64,000 nucleotides of DNA from Fibrella aestuarina BUZ 2 (GTDB lineage Bacteria; Bacteroidota; Bacteroidia; Cytophagales; Spirosomataceae): contig NC_020054.1 in NCBI RefSeq assembly GCF_000331105.1, positions 1,105,698-1,169,697 on the forward strand. Direction: 5' to 3'. The position numbers were made by a program, and so were the translations under genes. Below the pieces are notes generated by a model. That model saw only the letters and a list, made by a program, of their open reading frames with translations. It searched no databases and was not told where the DNA came from. Shown one piece after another: positions 45,627 to 55,186 of this stretch; positions within the stretch are counted from its first letter, which is position 1, and each line of letters starts with the position of its first letter.

Positions 45627-46487
45627 CTAATCGGTGTTGCCTTCTGGTGTTGCGTCGAGAGGAGCCGCTTCAGCTTCAGGCGCTTCCTCTACGGCCACGG
45701 CTGCGGGGGCATCAGCGCCTTCAGCAGCGGCAGCGCGGGTGTCTTCCTGGCGCTTCGCATCTTCTTCTTCCTGTGCAGCCTGGCTGTCTTTGTCCTGCTT
45801 GCGCTCCATCAAACCCTCTTCGATGGCTTTCCCAACGGCCAGCGTGATCAACGAGATCGACTTGTAGGCGTCGTCGTTGGCTGGGATGGGGAAATCAACG
45901 AGGTTCGGGTTTGAGTTCGTGTCGCACATGGCAAACACGGGGATGCCCAAGCGGTTAGCTTCCAGAACAGCAATGTTTTCACGCTTCACGTCAACGACGA
46001 ACATAGCCGCCGGCAGACGAGTCAGGTCAACAATACCACCCAAAACCCGCTCTAATTTTTCTTTTTCGCGCGTCAGCGTCAGCCGCTCCCGCTTGGCGAT
46101 GTTCTTAACGAGGGCTTCGTCTTTGAGCGTCTTTTCCAGCGTTTGCAGTTTCTTCAGCGACTTGCGGATCGTGGCGAAGTTAGTCAGCATACCACCCAGC
46201 CAACGGTCGGTCACGTAGGGCATTTTCAGCCGACGTGCTTCTTCCGACACAATTTCCTGCGCCTGCTTCTTCGTCGCCACAAACATCACCTTACGGCCTG
46301 AGCGCACGATGCCTTTGATGGCATTCTGTGCTTCTTCCAGCGACGCGAGGGTCTTGTTGAGGTCAATAATGTGGATGCCGTTCTTCTCCATGAAGATGTA
46401 CGGAGCCATCCGGGGGTCCCACTTACGCGTAAGGTGGCCAAAGTGCACACCCGCGTCGAGTAGGTCTTTATATTCAACTTGTGCCAT
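45627..46487 (-). CDS. rpsB: 30S ribosomal protein S2
   Basis: A 286-aa S2. The core (LLDAGVHFGHLTRKWDPRMAPYIF ... MLTNFATIRKSLKKL ... FAMCDTNSNPNLVDFPIPANDDAYKSI) is standard. From about residue 232 there is a ~55-aa Glu/Ala-rich acidic tail, long compared with E. coli S2; such tails are common in Bacteroidota. It lies in the conserved rplM-rpsI-rpsB-tsf block. Confidence 0.97.
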   Translation of the reverse strand: MAQVEYKDLLDAGVHFGHLTRKWDPRMAPYIFMEKNGIHIIDLNKTLASLEEAQNAIKGIVRSGRKVMFVATKKQAQEIVSEEARRLKMPYVTDRWLGGMLTNFATIRKSLKKLQTLEKTLKDEALVKNIAKRERLTLTREKEKLERVLGGIVDLTRLPAAMFVVDVKRENIAVLEANRLGIPVFAMCDTNSNPNLVDFPIPANDDAYKSISLITLAVGKAIEEGLMERKQDKDSQAAQEEEDAKRQEDTRAAAAEGADAPAAVAVEEAPEAEAAPLDATPEGNTD

Positions 46488-46569
46488 TTCCGATTAAGAA
46501 AAATGTGTTTGAAAAATTAATACGCAGCACCCCACATCGGCATCATCTAAGCGGGGTCTGGACGAAAGG

Positions 46570-46670
46570 GAATGGATAGTGAAAGATGTAGAATGAACAA
46601 TGGTCTTTGAATCGGCGTAGCGTACTCCAACAAACACATCATACATTCTTCACTGTGCACTATACATTCA
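46570..46670. repeat. Imperfect palindrome in the rpsI-rpsB spacer
   Basis: GAATGGATAGTG...AGATGTAGAATGA (46570-46596) is complementary, with a gap, to 46642-46670. It carries the CATTCTTCA word also seen at murD-ftsW. It may separate rpsI and rpsB expression. Confidence 0.55.
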
Positions 46671-46673
46671 TTA

Positions 46674-47060
46674 TTAACGCTTGCTGAACTGGAAGCGACG
46701 ACGGGCCTTTTTCCGGCCGGGCTTTTTCCGTTCAACCATGCGCGAATCCCGCGTCAGGAAGCCTTCTTTCTTGAGGGCCGGGCGGTTTTCGGCATTGGCT
46801 TCAACCAGCGCGCGTGAGATGGCCATGCGCGTAGCTTCAGCCTGACCCGTTACGCCGCCACCCCGAACGTTTACTTTCACGTCGTAAGTTGCGTCGGCTT
46901 TCACCGTGGCGAACGGCTGGCGGGTGATGATTTGCAGTACTTCGGTCGGGAAGTACGTGTTCAGTTCTTTTCCGTTAACCGTGATGGTTCCGTTACCTGG
47001 CTGCATGTAAATGCGGGCAACAGCGGTTTTCCGGCGACCGATGGTGTTAATACGCTCCAT
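46674..47060 (-). CDS. rpsI: 30S ribosomal protein S9
   Basis: A 128-aa S9 with the family landmarks: TIGRRKTAVARIYMQPG at the N-terminus, RGGGVTGQAEATRMAISRALVE in the middle, and the C-terminal RKKARRRFQFSKR tail that reaches the P-site tRNA. It starts 3 bp after the rplM stop, so the two are translationally coupled. Confidence 0.98.
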   Translation of the reverse strand: MERINTIGRRKTAVARIYMQPGNGTITVNGKELNTYFPTEVLQIITRQPFATVKADATYDVKVNVRGGGVTGQAEATRMAISRALVEANAENRPALKKEGFLTRDSRMVERKKPGRKKARRRFQFSKR

Positions 47061-47063
47061 TGG

Positions 47064-47507
47064 TTAGAATTTGATTTCTTTCGGTTGCTGCGCCGCGTGG
47101 GGGTGAGTCTCACCCGTGTACACGTACAGATTGGTGAATAAACGGCGGCCCAGACGGTTTTTGGGCAACATGCCACGGATGGCGTGTTCGAGAACGCGCT
47201 CAGGCGTTTTTTCGAGCATGATGCGGGGCGTTGCAAAACGCTGGCCACCGGGATAACCCGTGTGCCGCACATACACTTTCTCGGTCATTTTCCGGCCCGT
47301 AAACCGGATTTTCTCGGCGTTGATTACGATGACATTGTCACCGCAATCAGCGTGGGGGGTGAAGTTGGGCTTGTGTTTGCCACGAATGCGGGCCGCAATC
47401 TGGCTAGCCAGACGACCTACAATGGCATCCTTTGCGTCAACGACGATCCACTCCTTGTTTGCGGTCCCTTTGTTGGCCGAAACAGTTTTGTAGCTTAACG
47501 TATCCAC
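47064..47507 (-). CDS. rplM: 50S ribosomal protein L13
   Basis: A 147-aa L13 ([28 protein letters not shown]... [19 protein letters not shown] region... [30 protein letters not shown]). Initiation is at GTG 47505-47507, the only start that gives the normal N-terminus. It is the first gene of the ribosomal block and has its own promoter. Confidence 0.98.
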   Translation of the reverse strand: MDTLSYKTVSANKGTANKEWIVVDAKDAIVGRLASQIAARIRGKHKPNFTPHADCGDNVIVINAEKIRFTGRKMTEKVYVRHTGYPGGQRFATPRIMLEKTPERVLEHAIRGMLPKNRLGRRLFTNLYVYTGETHPHAAQQPKEIKF

Positions 47508-47553
47508 TGGATTTGTGAGCGGTATTTATTGATTAACAGACGATTGCACGAAG

Positions 47554-47587
47554 CAAAGTATTCCCCGCCCGAAAACGGGAGTGCAAA
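47554..47587 (-). promoter_or_regulatory. Probable promoter of rplM-rpsI
   Basis: On the minus strand TTTG (47584-47587) and TACTTTG (47554-47560) are separated by 23 nt, a fair match to the Bacteroidota -33/-7 pair. The -7 box lies about 47 bp upstream of the rplM start. Confidence 0.5.
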
Positions 47588-47657
47588 TGTAGCGGTTATC
47601 TGACTGAAAAACAAGGATAAAGCCGGAAAGGAAGGACGAACGCCGACAGCGAATTCC

Positions 47658-48773
47658 TTACTGACGGGGCGCTACGCGTACCTCGACGCGGCGACTTCCA
47701 GCTTTAACGGCTTCGGTGGCATCGGGCGTGGCCGTGGAGTCGGGTCCTTTCCACTGCGTAGTGAGCCGACTGATGGGTACGCCGCGGCCCGCTAGGTACG
47801 TGGCAACCGTGCGGGTGCGATACTCCGACAAGGTTATGTTGGGCGTTAGAGCGCCAACATTATCGGTATAGCCGGTGAGGGTAGCCTGTAAAGGACTACT
47901 GATAAGCACGTCGGCCAGGGAGTCGAGTGTGGGTAGCACCTGGGTACGTAGTGTGTATCTGCTTTGATCGAAATAGAGGGTCGTCCTGCTGGGCGCGGTG
48001 ATGCTGGGTCTGGGTACGTTGCCGGTGGTTGGTAGTGAGCTTGCGGCGCTATCAAGATCGGCGGGCTGGGTACGTTGAAGAGGCTCTTGAGCCAGATCGG
48101 CTGGCTTCTGAGCGCGAACGGTTTTGAACGTAATACCGGGCTTAACAAGTACCGTTTCGACTGATAGCAAACGGCCTTCCTTGTCAGTCAGTGTGGCCAT
48201 GTATTCGCCAGGTTCGGCACTCACGGGCAGGCGGATGATGCCTTCATGCCTACGAGCCGATGTACCAACCCAGTTGCTTTTTCCTGTTTCTAGGTTGGTG
48301 AGTTTGTAGGTAAGCAAATCGGTGTGCAAACTATCGGGCAGGATAATCTGGCAATTCAGAAATTGACCGTGTTTATGCTGTAAGTCTTCTGGTTTCGGTA
48401 ATGAATCGACAGGCGTCATGTCGCCAAGATAGTATAGCGCAAATGGACTGTCAGTTGGTCTATCGTCGGCAAAATTGACCTTCAGGGTGACGGTTCGATA
48501 GCCGGGCATTTCCAAAATCAACTCAGTAGTACGAGTTGGGATGGAGACACTGAAGGTTCCTGTCTTGGGCTCAAACTTGCCTGCGTCGTTACATTCCCCC
48601 AACCTCTGCCGTTTGCCATCGACAACGGCAGAGATGCTGGCCTTCAGGCCAAGAGCCGTATAATAATCGTGACAGCGGCCTGCAATCTGATAGGTCGATG
48701 CTAGATTGGGTTGTTGCGCTGTTGCCCGCAACGTAGTAAAAAGGGCCAGTAAGAGAAGAAGACGCTGTTTCAT
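47658..48773 (-). CDS. OmpA-family peptidoglycan-associated protein
   Basis: A 371-aa exported protein, starting at ATG 48773 so that the signal peptide (MKQRLLLLLALFTTLRATAQ) is N-terminal. Residues ~20-240 look like beta-sandwich domains; the C-terminal ~110 aa are an OmpA domain (TLYFDQSRYTLRTQVLPTLDSLADVL ... LTGYTDNVGALTPNITLSEYRTRTVATYL) that binds peptidoglycan. It probably anchors an outer-membrane complex. It is followed upstream by gldD on the same strand. Confidence 0.88.
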   Translation of the reverse strand: MKQRLLLLLALFTTLRATAQQPNLASTYQIAGRCHDYYTALGLKASISAVVDGKRQRLGECNDAGKFEPKTGTFSVSIPTRTTELILEMPGYRTVTLKVNFADDRPTDSPFALYYLGDMTPVDSLPKPEDLQHKHGQFLNCQIILPDSLHTDLLTYKLTNLETGKSNWVGTSARRHEGIIRLPVSAEPGEYMATLTDKEGRLLSVETVLVKPGITFKTVRAQKPADLAQEPLQRTQPADLDSAASSLPTTGNVPRPSITAPSRTTLYFDQSRYTLRTQVLPTLDSLADVLISSPLQATLTGYTDNVGALTPNITLSEYRTRTVATYLAGRGVPISRLTTQWKGPDSTATPDATEAVKAGSRRVEVRVAPRQ

Positions 48774-48855
48774 ACGGGGAAGGCTGGTTGAATGCACCGG
48801 GTCGCTTCTGTTCCGATGCACTCAGCCAGCCTTTTCCATACGGCTGATTGATAAC

Positions 48856-49455
48856 TTAGTCCTTCTTCCACACTAGCGTATTCAACATCTGCATCATATC
48901 GGCGCGGACATAGTCGATCACGGGGGCAAGCGAGTCGTTGGCCGTAGCCGTGTCGAAGTAAAGCGCGCCCCGCAGAAAATGGCGGGTGCTGTCGGTCGTG
49001 ACGAACTGAAACTGAGTGGGTACTTCGCCTTCAAGGGTAATCAGGCTGGCCGCAATGCCGTTTTTCAGTTTCACTTTCTGCTGCTGAATCGAATACGCTT
49101 TTACGTTGTGCTTGGCCGTCAGCTTGTAGGCATCGCCCAGCAGATTGCGGAGCCGTTCGACGTCGTTATTGACGGGCTTGTAGGTAAGTTGAACGGTGGC
49201 TTTCAGCGTGGGGTAATACACGAAAATCCAGTGCGGTTCGGCTCGTTTGAACGTATCGGGCAACACGCGGGCAATCTGGTTCACCTGAAACTGGTATGGA
49301 TGGCCCGGCTCTATGGCAACGTACCTGGCCGCCGGCAGATCGATGCGGGGGTACCCTTTAGGCTTGGGTACGTAGTCGGCTGACTCCTGCGAGGAGCCAC
49401 AGGCGGCAACGAAGAGACTGACTAAAGGGAGTAGCAGGAACGAAAGGCGTGTCAT
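48856..49455 (-). CDS. gldD: Gliding motility lipoprotein GldD
   Basis: A 199-aa lipoprotein, starting at ATG 49455 with the lipobox LVSLFVAAC. YVPKPKGYPRIDLP and HPYQFQVNQIARVLPD are the GldD landmarks, and the length fits. GldD is required for gliding and T9SS function in flavobacteria. In many relatives it is next to gldE and ssb; here gldE is not adjacent and the neighbours are an OmpA-like protein and another lipoprotein. Confidence 0.92.
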   Translation of the reverse strand: MTRLSFLLLPLVSLFVAACGSSQESADYVPKPKGYPRIDLPAARYVAIEPGHPYQFQVNQIARVLPDTFKRAEPHWIFVYYPTLKATVQLTYKPVNNDVERLRNLLGDAYKLTAKHNVKAYSIQQQKVKLKNGIAASLITLEGEVPTQFQFVTTDSTRHFLRGALYFDTATANDSLAPVIDYVRADMMQMLNTLVWKKD

Positions 49456-49539
49456 GAACTGATTAACGTAGAAAGCGCACAAAAATCGTAAATCATGGCT
49501 GGTAAATCGTGCAGACAGCGCTTTTCGGCTTTGGCTGGA

Positions 49540-50031
49540 TTAGTGCAGACGCACGAAGGTTTCTGTAGGGGCATCGAACCATGAGCCATTATCGAAAACC
49601 AACCGATCGTTGCAGACATAGAAATAGGTACTGTTTATGGCTACGTCGCCAGTGTTAATGGCCGGAATAGTGTCGTTTAGGGTCAAGCGTAGAAGTGGTT
49701 TGTCGAAGCCTGCAACTTGCTCTTCCGTGATCCTGTACGAGAGGGATTTTGCCGGGGCGCTGTTCTTGCCAACGATCAGCTCACCCGTGTCTGTGAACGT
49801 CAGCCGGGTGGTTTGGCTGGTTTGAACGGACTGACCCGAAAAGCCTGCACGCTGCTGCGTAAATTGCCATGTACCAAGTATGGCCTGCTTTATTCTGTCC
49901 GTTTTAGCTGCGTCAGTCCAAACGTTGCAATAGTTGCGTGGCTCATCTGTTAGTTCAACTGCCTGTTGGCAAGCTAATGCGGTAAACAGGCAGCTCAGCG
50001 TGCTCCACTTAATCAGTTGTTTCGCTTTCAT
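49540..50031 (-). CDS. Putative lipocalin-like lipoprotein
   Basis: A 163-aa protein with a lipoprotein signal (LFTALAC at about 15-21). IKQAILGTWQFTQQ and RLTFTDTGELIVG fit the lipocalin-like/DUF pattern where a GTW motif opens a small beta barrel. Two further cysteines (NYCNVW, FYVCNDR) may form a disulfide. The function is unknown. It is divergent from the M20 peptidase gene. Confidence 0.7.
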   Translation of the reverse strand: MKAKQLIKWSTLSCLFTALACQQAVELTDEPRNYCNVWTDAAKTDRIKQAILGTWQFTQQRAGFSGQSVQTSQTTRLTFTDTGELIVGKNSAPAKSLSYRITEEQVAGFDKPLLRLTLNDTIPAINTGDVAINSTYFYVCNDRLVFDNGSWFDAPTETFVRLH

Positions 50032-50096
50032 GGGCGGATCTATTTACCAACAAGATACGTAACGCATAAGAATGGTTGTAAACGAATAGTCATTTG

Positions 50097-51644
50097 ATGA
50101 AACACTATTTATTCATTTTCGCTTGGTTAATTGCCCTACCATCCTTCGCCCAGTCACTCACCACCGCGCAGTTGCAGGCCATCACGCAGCGCTACGTGAA
50201 GGCGTCGTATGCGGACCTGGAGGCCCTGCTGCGTATCCCCAACGACGCGCATATTGCCGGACAGATGCAACCCAACATCGACTGGCTCCAACGGGCGTTT
50301 GAACAGCGGGGCTTTCGCGTATCGACGCTCAAAACGCCGTCGAACCCGCTAGTGCTGGCTGAAAAGTCGGCCAATCCGAAGGCAGGTACGTTGCCCGGAA
50401 GCAGTCCCAAAACCCTGTTGCTCTACATGCACTTCGACGGGCAACCGGTGGTGGCGAGCCAATGGCAACAGCCCGACCCATACCAGCCGGTGCTGAAGCA
50501 ACGAGCCCCCGATGGTAGCTGGACGCCCATCGACTGGGCCAGCCTCCAAACCGACTACAACCGTATCGACGGATCGCCCGACTGGCGGATTTTTGGGCGC
50601 TCTTCGTCGGATGATAAAGGGCCGATTGCCATGCTGCTGGCGGCGCTAACGGCGATGGAACGCGAGAAAATCCCGCAACGCTATAACCTGAAAGTGATTC
50701 TGGACAGCGAGGAAGAGATCAGCTCGCCCCATCTGGCCCAGACCGTGCAGGCTAACAAAGAAAAGCTACAGGCCGACGTGTTGCTGGTGATGGATGGCGG
50801 GCGGCACCTGTCGAACCTGCCCACGCTGGTCTACGGCTGCCGGGGCATCACGACCGTGACCCTGACGACCTACGGCCCTCGTGGGCCGCAGCATAGCGGA
50901 CACTATGGCAACTACGCGCCCAATCCGGCGCTACGGATGGTGCAATTGCTGGCGGGCATGAAAGATGACGATGGCCGCGTCACGATTCCGGGTTATTACG
51001 ATGGCATCAGCATCGACAACAAGGCCGCGCAACTGCTCGCCAGTGTGCCCGATGATTCGGCGCAGATTGCCGAAACCCTGGGGATTGCCAGCACTGATCG
51101 GGTTGGGCGCAACTACCAGGAGGCGCTCCAATACCCATCACTGAATATTCGGGGACTTCAAAGTGCGTATGTGGGCAACCAGTCGGGCACGGTGATTCCT
51201 GACCGGGCGGTGGCCGAGCTCGACCTGCGGCTGGTGCCCGAATCGGACCCCGCGCGGCTGCTGTCGCTGTTGCGGCAATACATCGAAAGCAAAGGCTATC
51301 ACATCCTCGACCGCGCCCCAACCGAAGCCGAACGTACCCAGTACCCCAAGCTGATTTCGATGCAGGCCAGTGGCGAGATGTTGCCTTTTCGCACCGAAAT
51401 CGGCATTCCGGCGGATGTCTGGCTCACTCGGGCGATGGTGCGGGCGTTCGGGCGTGAGCCCGTGAAGATCCGCATGACGGGGGGCTCGGTGCCCATTGTG
51501 CCGTTTATTCGCACGCTGGGCATACCCGCTATTCACGTGCCGATGGTTAACCTCGACAATAACCAGCATGCTCCTAACGAGAACCTCCGACTGGGTAATT
51601 ACGTCGAAGGGGTCACAACCTGGCTGGCTATTCTAACGAATTAA
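50097..51644 (+). CDS. Exported M20/M25/M40-family metallopeptidase
   Basis: A 515-aa protein starting at ATG 50097 with a signal peptide (ends PSFAQ). The zinc site motifs are intact: LLYMHFDGQPV (first His/Asp), SSDDKGPIAMLL (bridging Asp), DSEEEISSPH (Glu-Glu), and the C-terminal RMTGGSVPIVPF with H in IHVPMVNLDNNQHAPNENL. A lid/dimerisation domain lies between. It likely trims dipeptides or acylated amino acids in the periplasm. Its last 17 bp overlap the end of the convergent MarR-like gene. Confidence 0.92.
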   Translation: MKHYLFIFAWLIALPSFAQSLTTAQLQAITQRYVKASYADLEALLRIPNDAHIAGQMQPNIDWLQRAFEQRGFRVSTLKTPSNPLVLAEKSANPKAGTLPGSSPKTLLLYMHFDGQPVVASQWQQPDPYQPVLKQRAPDGSWTPIDWASLQTDYNRIDGSPDWRIFGRSSSDDKGPIAMLLAALTAMEREKIPQRYNLKVILDSEEEISSPHLAQTVQANKEKLQADVLLVMDGGRHLSNLPTLVYGCRGITTVTLTTYGPRGPQHSGHYGNYAPNPALRMVQLLAGMKDDDGRVTIPGYYDGISIDNKAAQLLASVPDDSAQIAETLGIASTDRVGRNYQEALQYPSLNIRGLQSAYVGNQSGTVIPDRAVAELDLRLVPESDPARLLSLLRQYIESKGYHILDRAPTEAERTQYPKLISMQASGEMLPFRTEIGIPADVWLTRAMVRAFGREPVKIRMTGGSVPIVPFIRTLGIPAIHVPMVNLDNNQHAPNENLRLGNYVEGVTTWLAILTN

Positions 51645-52083
51645 GCGTGGTTTCCCGGGGCTGTTCCAGGTTGTGCACGATCGCCTGGAGCGTCTGTACC
51701 GTCAAGGCATATTGTTCGTTGGTAATGTCTTCCATCGCCTGCTGCCGGATGAGTGTCTGCTGAGCAAAACAACGGTCGTGCAGTTCCAGGCCCGATGGTG
51801 TGCAGACCGGTACGCTATCGAGGTGTTCATCCCAGGTGAGCAGGCCCTGATTCAACAGTGTCGTGAGCACGTGCTGAACATCGGGGGCAGGCGCAAACGG
51901 AGCAACCAACTCGGCCAGGATTCGGACCGAGAGGGGTGGGCGAGTACAGATCGTATGGAGTAACTGCCAACTCAGTCGGTTCAGGCCAAACTGTTGCTGA
52001 ATGGCATCAATATGGCTGGTCAGCACATCGTCGGCTTTTTTGATCCAGTAACCTATTGGTTTGTCGAGTGATGATGCGTGCAT
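51628..52083 (-). CDS. MarR-like transcriptional regulator
   Basis: A 151-aa protein whose shape (LDKPIGYWIKKADDVLTSHIDAIQQQFGLNRLSWQLLHTI, a winged-helix region, then a long C-terminal helix) fits the MarR family of dimeric DNA-binding regulators. The recognition helix area is RILAELVAPFAPAPDVQHVLTTLLNQGLL. The ligand is unknown. It is divergent from the esterase gene 38 bp away, which makes that gene a natural target (inference). Confidence 0.75.
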   Translation of the reverse strand: MHASSLDKPIGYWIKKADDVLTSHIDAIQQQFGLNRLSWQLLHTICTRPPLSVRILAELVAPFAPAPDVQHVLTTLLNQGLLTWDEHLDSVPVCTPSGLELHDRCFAQQTLIRQQAMEDITNEQYALTVQTLQAIVHNLEQPRETTLNSLE

Positions 52084-52121
52084 AAGATAGAGTTAAAACA
52101 GTATCGCTAAAAGTACCACCT

Positions 52122-52847
52122 ATGCGTTTGTTTACCATCCGTTTGTCCATCTGTTTATTGGCCGTACTGATTTCGGTGTCGGCGAGAGGTCAGTTAGTCA
52201 AACCGAAGGCGCGATACGACTACATGCTCTATCTGCCTAAGGAATATGCGGCCAACAAAGCAACATACCCACTGCTCATCTACCTGCATGGCGGCTCGCA
52301 GCGAGGGCATGACCTCAACCAGTTGAAGGGGTATGGCCCGCCGAAAGAAGTGGCCGGAGGACGGGCGTTTCCGTTTATCATAGCCGCCCCGCAATGCCCC
52401 GACGGAAAGTACTGGTCGACCGAAAACTGGTTCGATACGCTCTACACCGAACTGACCACCCGCTACCGAATCGACCCCAGACGCATTTACCTGACGGGCA
52501 TCAGCATGGGAGGCTATGGCGCCTGGCAAACCGCCGTAGCCTATCCCGACCGGTTCGCGGCTATTGTTCCGCTCTGCGGTGGCTGCGACGATTCAACGCA
52601 AATTTGCCGCATCCGCAACGTACCTGTCTGGGCATTTCACGGCGCGGCCGACGATGTTATCCCGATCAGCGAGACCGAGCGACTAGCCAGGCGGCTGAAG
52701 GCGTGCAAAGGTAAGGTTACGTTTACTCGGCTGGCCGGTCAAGGGCACAGCATCGAGTATCTGTACGAAGGCAAAACGCTGTACAACTGGCTACTGAAAC
52801 ATCGGAAACGGGTATATCCGAACCCGGCTAAGCCGGTGACTCGCTGA
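52122..52847 (+). CDS. Secreted alpha/beta-hydrolase (feruloyl/PHB-depolymerase-like esterase)
   Basis: A 241-aa exported esterase with a signal peptide (ends about residue 24). The nucleophile elbow GISMGGYG holds S128, the oxyanion strand is LLIYLHGGSQRG, an acidic residue sits in HGAADDVIP, and the catalytic His is in LAGQGHSIEYLY. The architecture matches LpqC/polyhydroxybutyrate-depolymerase-like esterases, often acting on plant or polyester substrates. Confidence 0.88.
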   Translation: MRLFTIRLSICLLAVLISVSARGQLVKPKARYDYMLYLPKEYAANKATYPLLIYLHGGSQRGHDLNQLKGYGPPKEVAGGRAFPFIIAAPQCPDGKYWSTENWFDTLYTELTTRYRIDPRRIYLTGISMGGYGAWQTAVAYPDRFAAIVPLCGGCDDSTQICRIRNVPVWAFHGAADDVIPISETERLARRLKACKGKVTFTRLAGQGHSIEYLYEGKTLYNWLLKHRKRVYPNPAKPVTR

Positions 52848-53046
52848 TCAGATGGTGATACGTGCGGAACACTACGTAGCACTTGATGGAGTTAATTCGA
52901 CGTTTGTTTCTGCCTGAGTGTCAATGGCTGGGTACGTTGTTCTGTTGGGCTCTCGCAACGGCTTCACGGAGCATTTATAGCAGACAGTGCAGATGATGCG
53001 TACATTTCTGCGGCAAACCCGATCGCTTTACAAAATCACCTTTCTG

Positions 53047-55092
53047 ATGATCACCCTCAAACAAACGCTCATTAGCGCCGCCTGGCTCATGGCGGTTATA
53101 GCTTGTCGGCAAAAAGACAAAGACGAAACCCCCGCCCGCACGTCCTTTTTCGACAAGTCGGGCATGGATACGACCGTGGCACCCGGTAATGATTTTTTCA
53201 CTTACGCCAACGGTAATTGGGTGAAGAAGACCCAGATTCCTGGCGATCAGACCGGCTGGGGATCGTTTTATCAGCTCTACGAAGAAAACGAGCGAAAAAC
53301 AAAGACTATTCTGGAAGAAGCGGCTAAAGCCAACGCGGCGGCGGGCAGCATCGAGCAGCAGGTGGGTGATTTTTATGCCAGCGGTATGGATACGGCCGCC
53401 ATTGACAAGCGCGGTTACGACCCCGTGAAGGCAGAGCTGGCGAAAATCAACGCGCTGACCGATTACAAGCAGGTGCTAACGTACCTGGCTACCAACGATG
53501 CCAACCGGGGCGGGAAGTTTATCGGTTTCTATGTCGGAGCCGATGACCGGCAAAGTAGCATCAACCGGATTAACTTTTTGCAGGCGGGCCTCTCGTTGCC
53601 CGAGAAAGACTACTACACCCGCTCCGACGAGGCTACCAAAAAGATTCGGGCTGCTTTCGTGGCGTACGTGGCCAAGCTGTTCACGCTGACGGGCGTCGAC
53701 TCGGTGCAGGCGAAACAGAAAGGCCAGGCTATCCTGGCTTTTGAAACCAACCTGGCCAAATCGCACAAATCCCCAACCGACCTGCGCGACCCCGTTGCCA
53801 ACTACAATAAGTTTGCCGTCGCTGACTTGACCAAGCGCATGCCCACGTTGAACTGGCGCTCCTTGCTCGACAACATGAGCCTGACCAAGGTAGATACCGT
53901 CTTAGTGGCGCAACCGGGTTACTATCAGGCCCTGGATAAGCTGTTGCCCACAGTACCCATTGCCCTGTTAAAAGATCAGCTTGCGTTCGACTGTCTGGAC
54001 CGGAACGCTACCCTGCTCAGCAAACCATTTGAGCAGGCCCATTTTGAGTTCAATAGCAAAACGCTCTACGGCCAACCCCAGATGCCCGAACGCTGGAAGC
54101 GTATCGGTCGGCGTATTGATGGGGCAATGGGTGAAGCTCTGGGCCAGTTGTGGGTTAAGAAATACTTTCCGGCGGAGGCCAAAGAACGCATGTTGACGCT
54201 GGTCGATAACCTGCAAAAGGTCTACCGGGAACGCATCGAAAAGCTGGACTGGATGGCGCCCGAAACCAAAAAAGTGGCGCTGGTGAAGCTGGACCGGTTC
54301 CTGAAGAAAATTGGCTACCCCGACAAGTGGAAAGACTATTCCGACATCAAGGTTGGGCGTGACGATTACTACGGGAACGTGCAGCGCGCGAATCAGCACC
54401 GGTACCGCGAGGACTTTGCCAAAATTAACCAGCCGGTTGACCGGATGGAATGGGGTATGACGCCCCCCACGGTGAACGCCTATGCCAATCCGACCAACAA
54501 CGAGGTTGTCTTCCCGGCGGGTATTCTTCAGTTCCCGTTCTTCGACAAAGACGCTGACGATGCGATAAATTACGGCGGCATCGGGATGGTGATCGGGCAC
54601 GAAATGACGCACCTGTTCGACGATCAGGGCCGTCAGTACGACGCCAACGGTAACCTGCGCGACTGGTGGACCAAGCAGGACGCCGAGCGATTCAAAACCA
54701 AAGCGGAGGTGGTCGTGAACCAGTACAACGGCTACACTGTGCTCGACAACCTGCACCTGAATGGACGCCTGACGCTGGGTGAAAACCTCGCCGATCTGGG
54801 CGGTATCAACCTGGCCTATCAGGCCTTCAAGTTGACTGAACAGGGAAAGAGCACCGATAAGATCGACGGGTTTACTCCCGACCAGCGCTTTTTCCTGGGG
54901 TTTGCTCAGGTCTGGCGCATCAAGGTGCGTGACGAGACCGAGCGCGCCCGGGTGACTACGGACCCCCACTCGCCAGCAAAATTCCGGGTGAATGGGCCTC
55001 TGGCCAATTTTGAGCCGTTTTATCGGGCTTTCAACGTGAAGCCCGGCGAAAAACTGTACAAACCAGAAACGGCTCAGGCGCGAATCTGGTAA
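53047..55092 (+). CDS. M13-family (neprilysin-like) zinc metalloendopeptidase, lipoprotein
   Basis: A 681-aa protein starting at ATG 53047, which gives a lipoprotein signal (TLISAAWLMAVIAC); an upstream start would lengthen the N-terminus by 20 residues. The PGNDFFTYANGNWV motif, NPTNNEVVFPAGILQFPFF and zinc site HEMTH (518-522) with E579 in GENLADLGG match the family. It cleaves small peptides on the membrane. It ends before a strong terminator. Confidence 0.95.
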   Translation: MITLKQTLISAAWLMAVIACRQKDKDETPARTSFFDKSGMDTTVAPGNDFFTYANGNWVKKTQIPGDQTGWGSFYQLYEENERKTKTILEEAAKANAAAGSIEQQVGDFYASGMDTAAIDKRGYDPVKAELAKINALTDYKQVLTYLATNDANRGGKFIGFYVGADDRQSSINRINFLQAGLSLPEKDYYTRSDEATKKIRAAFVAYVAKLFTLTGVDSVQAKQKGQAILAFETNLAKSHKSPTDLRDPVANYNKFAVADLTKRMPTLNWRSLLDNMSLTKVDTVLVAQPGYYQALDKLLPTVPIALLKDQLAFDCLDRNATLLSKPFEQAHFEFNSKTLYGQPQMPERWKRIGRRIDGAMGEALGQLWVKKYFPAEAKERMLTLVDNLQKVYRERIEKLDWMAPETKKVALVKLDRFLKKIGYPDKWKDYSDIKVGRDDYYGNVQRANQHRYREDFAKINQPVDRMEWGMTPPTVNAYANPTNNEVVFPAGILQFPFFDKDADDAINYGGIGMVIGHEMTHLFDDQGRQYDANGNLRDWWTKQDAERFKTKAEVVVNQYNGYTVLDNLHLNGRLTLGENLADLGGINLAYQAFKLTEQGKSTDKIDGFTPDQRFFLGFAQVWRIKVRDETERARVTTDPHSPAKFRVNGPLANFEPFYRAFNVKPGEKLYKPETAQARIW

Positions 55093-55103
55093 GCTGTGTT
55101 TTG

Positions 55104-55150
55104 AAAACGAAGAGCCGGACATGCGCACATGTCCGGCTCTTCGTTTTTTA
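55104..55150. terminator. Strong intrinsic terminator between the M13 and recQ genes
   Basis: A perfect 20-bp stem (55104-55123 against 55128-55147) with a 4-nt CGCA loop lies 12 bp past the M13 stop and ends in TTTTTT. The A-run on the left side lets it also act on recQ transcripts from the opposite strand. Confidence 0.95.
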
Positions 55151-55186
55151 GGGTGTTACCGGCCAGAAGCTTACTGCCTTTGGCTA

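Noticed and set aside
53968..55128. 386-codon open frame on the strand opposite the M13 peptidase
   Set aside because: It mirrors the coding strand codon for codon, has no recognisable domain, and runs into the terminator; the M13 gene with its full motif set is clearly the real one.
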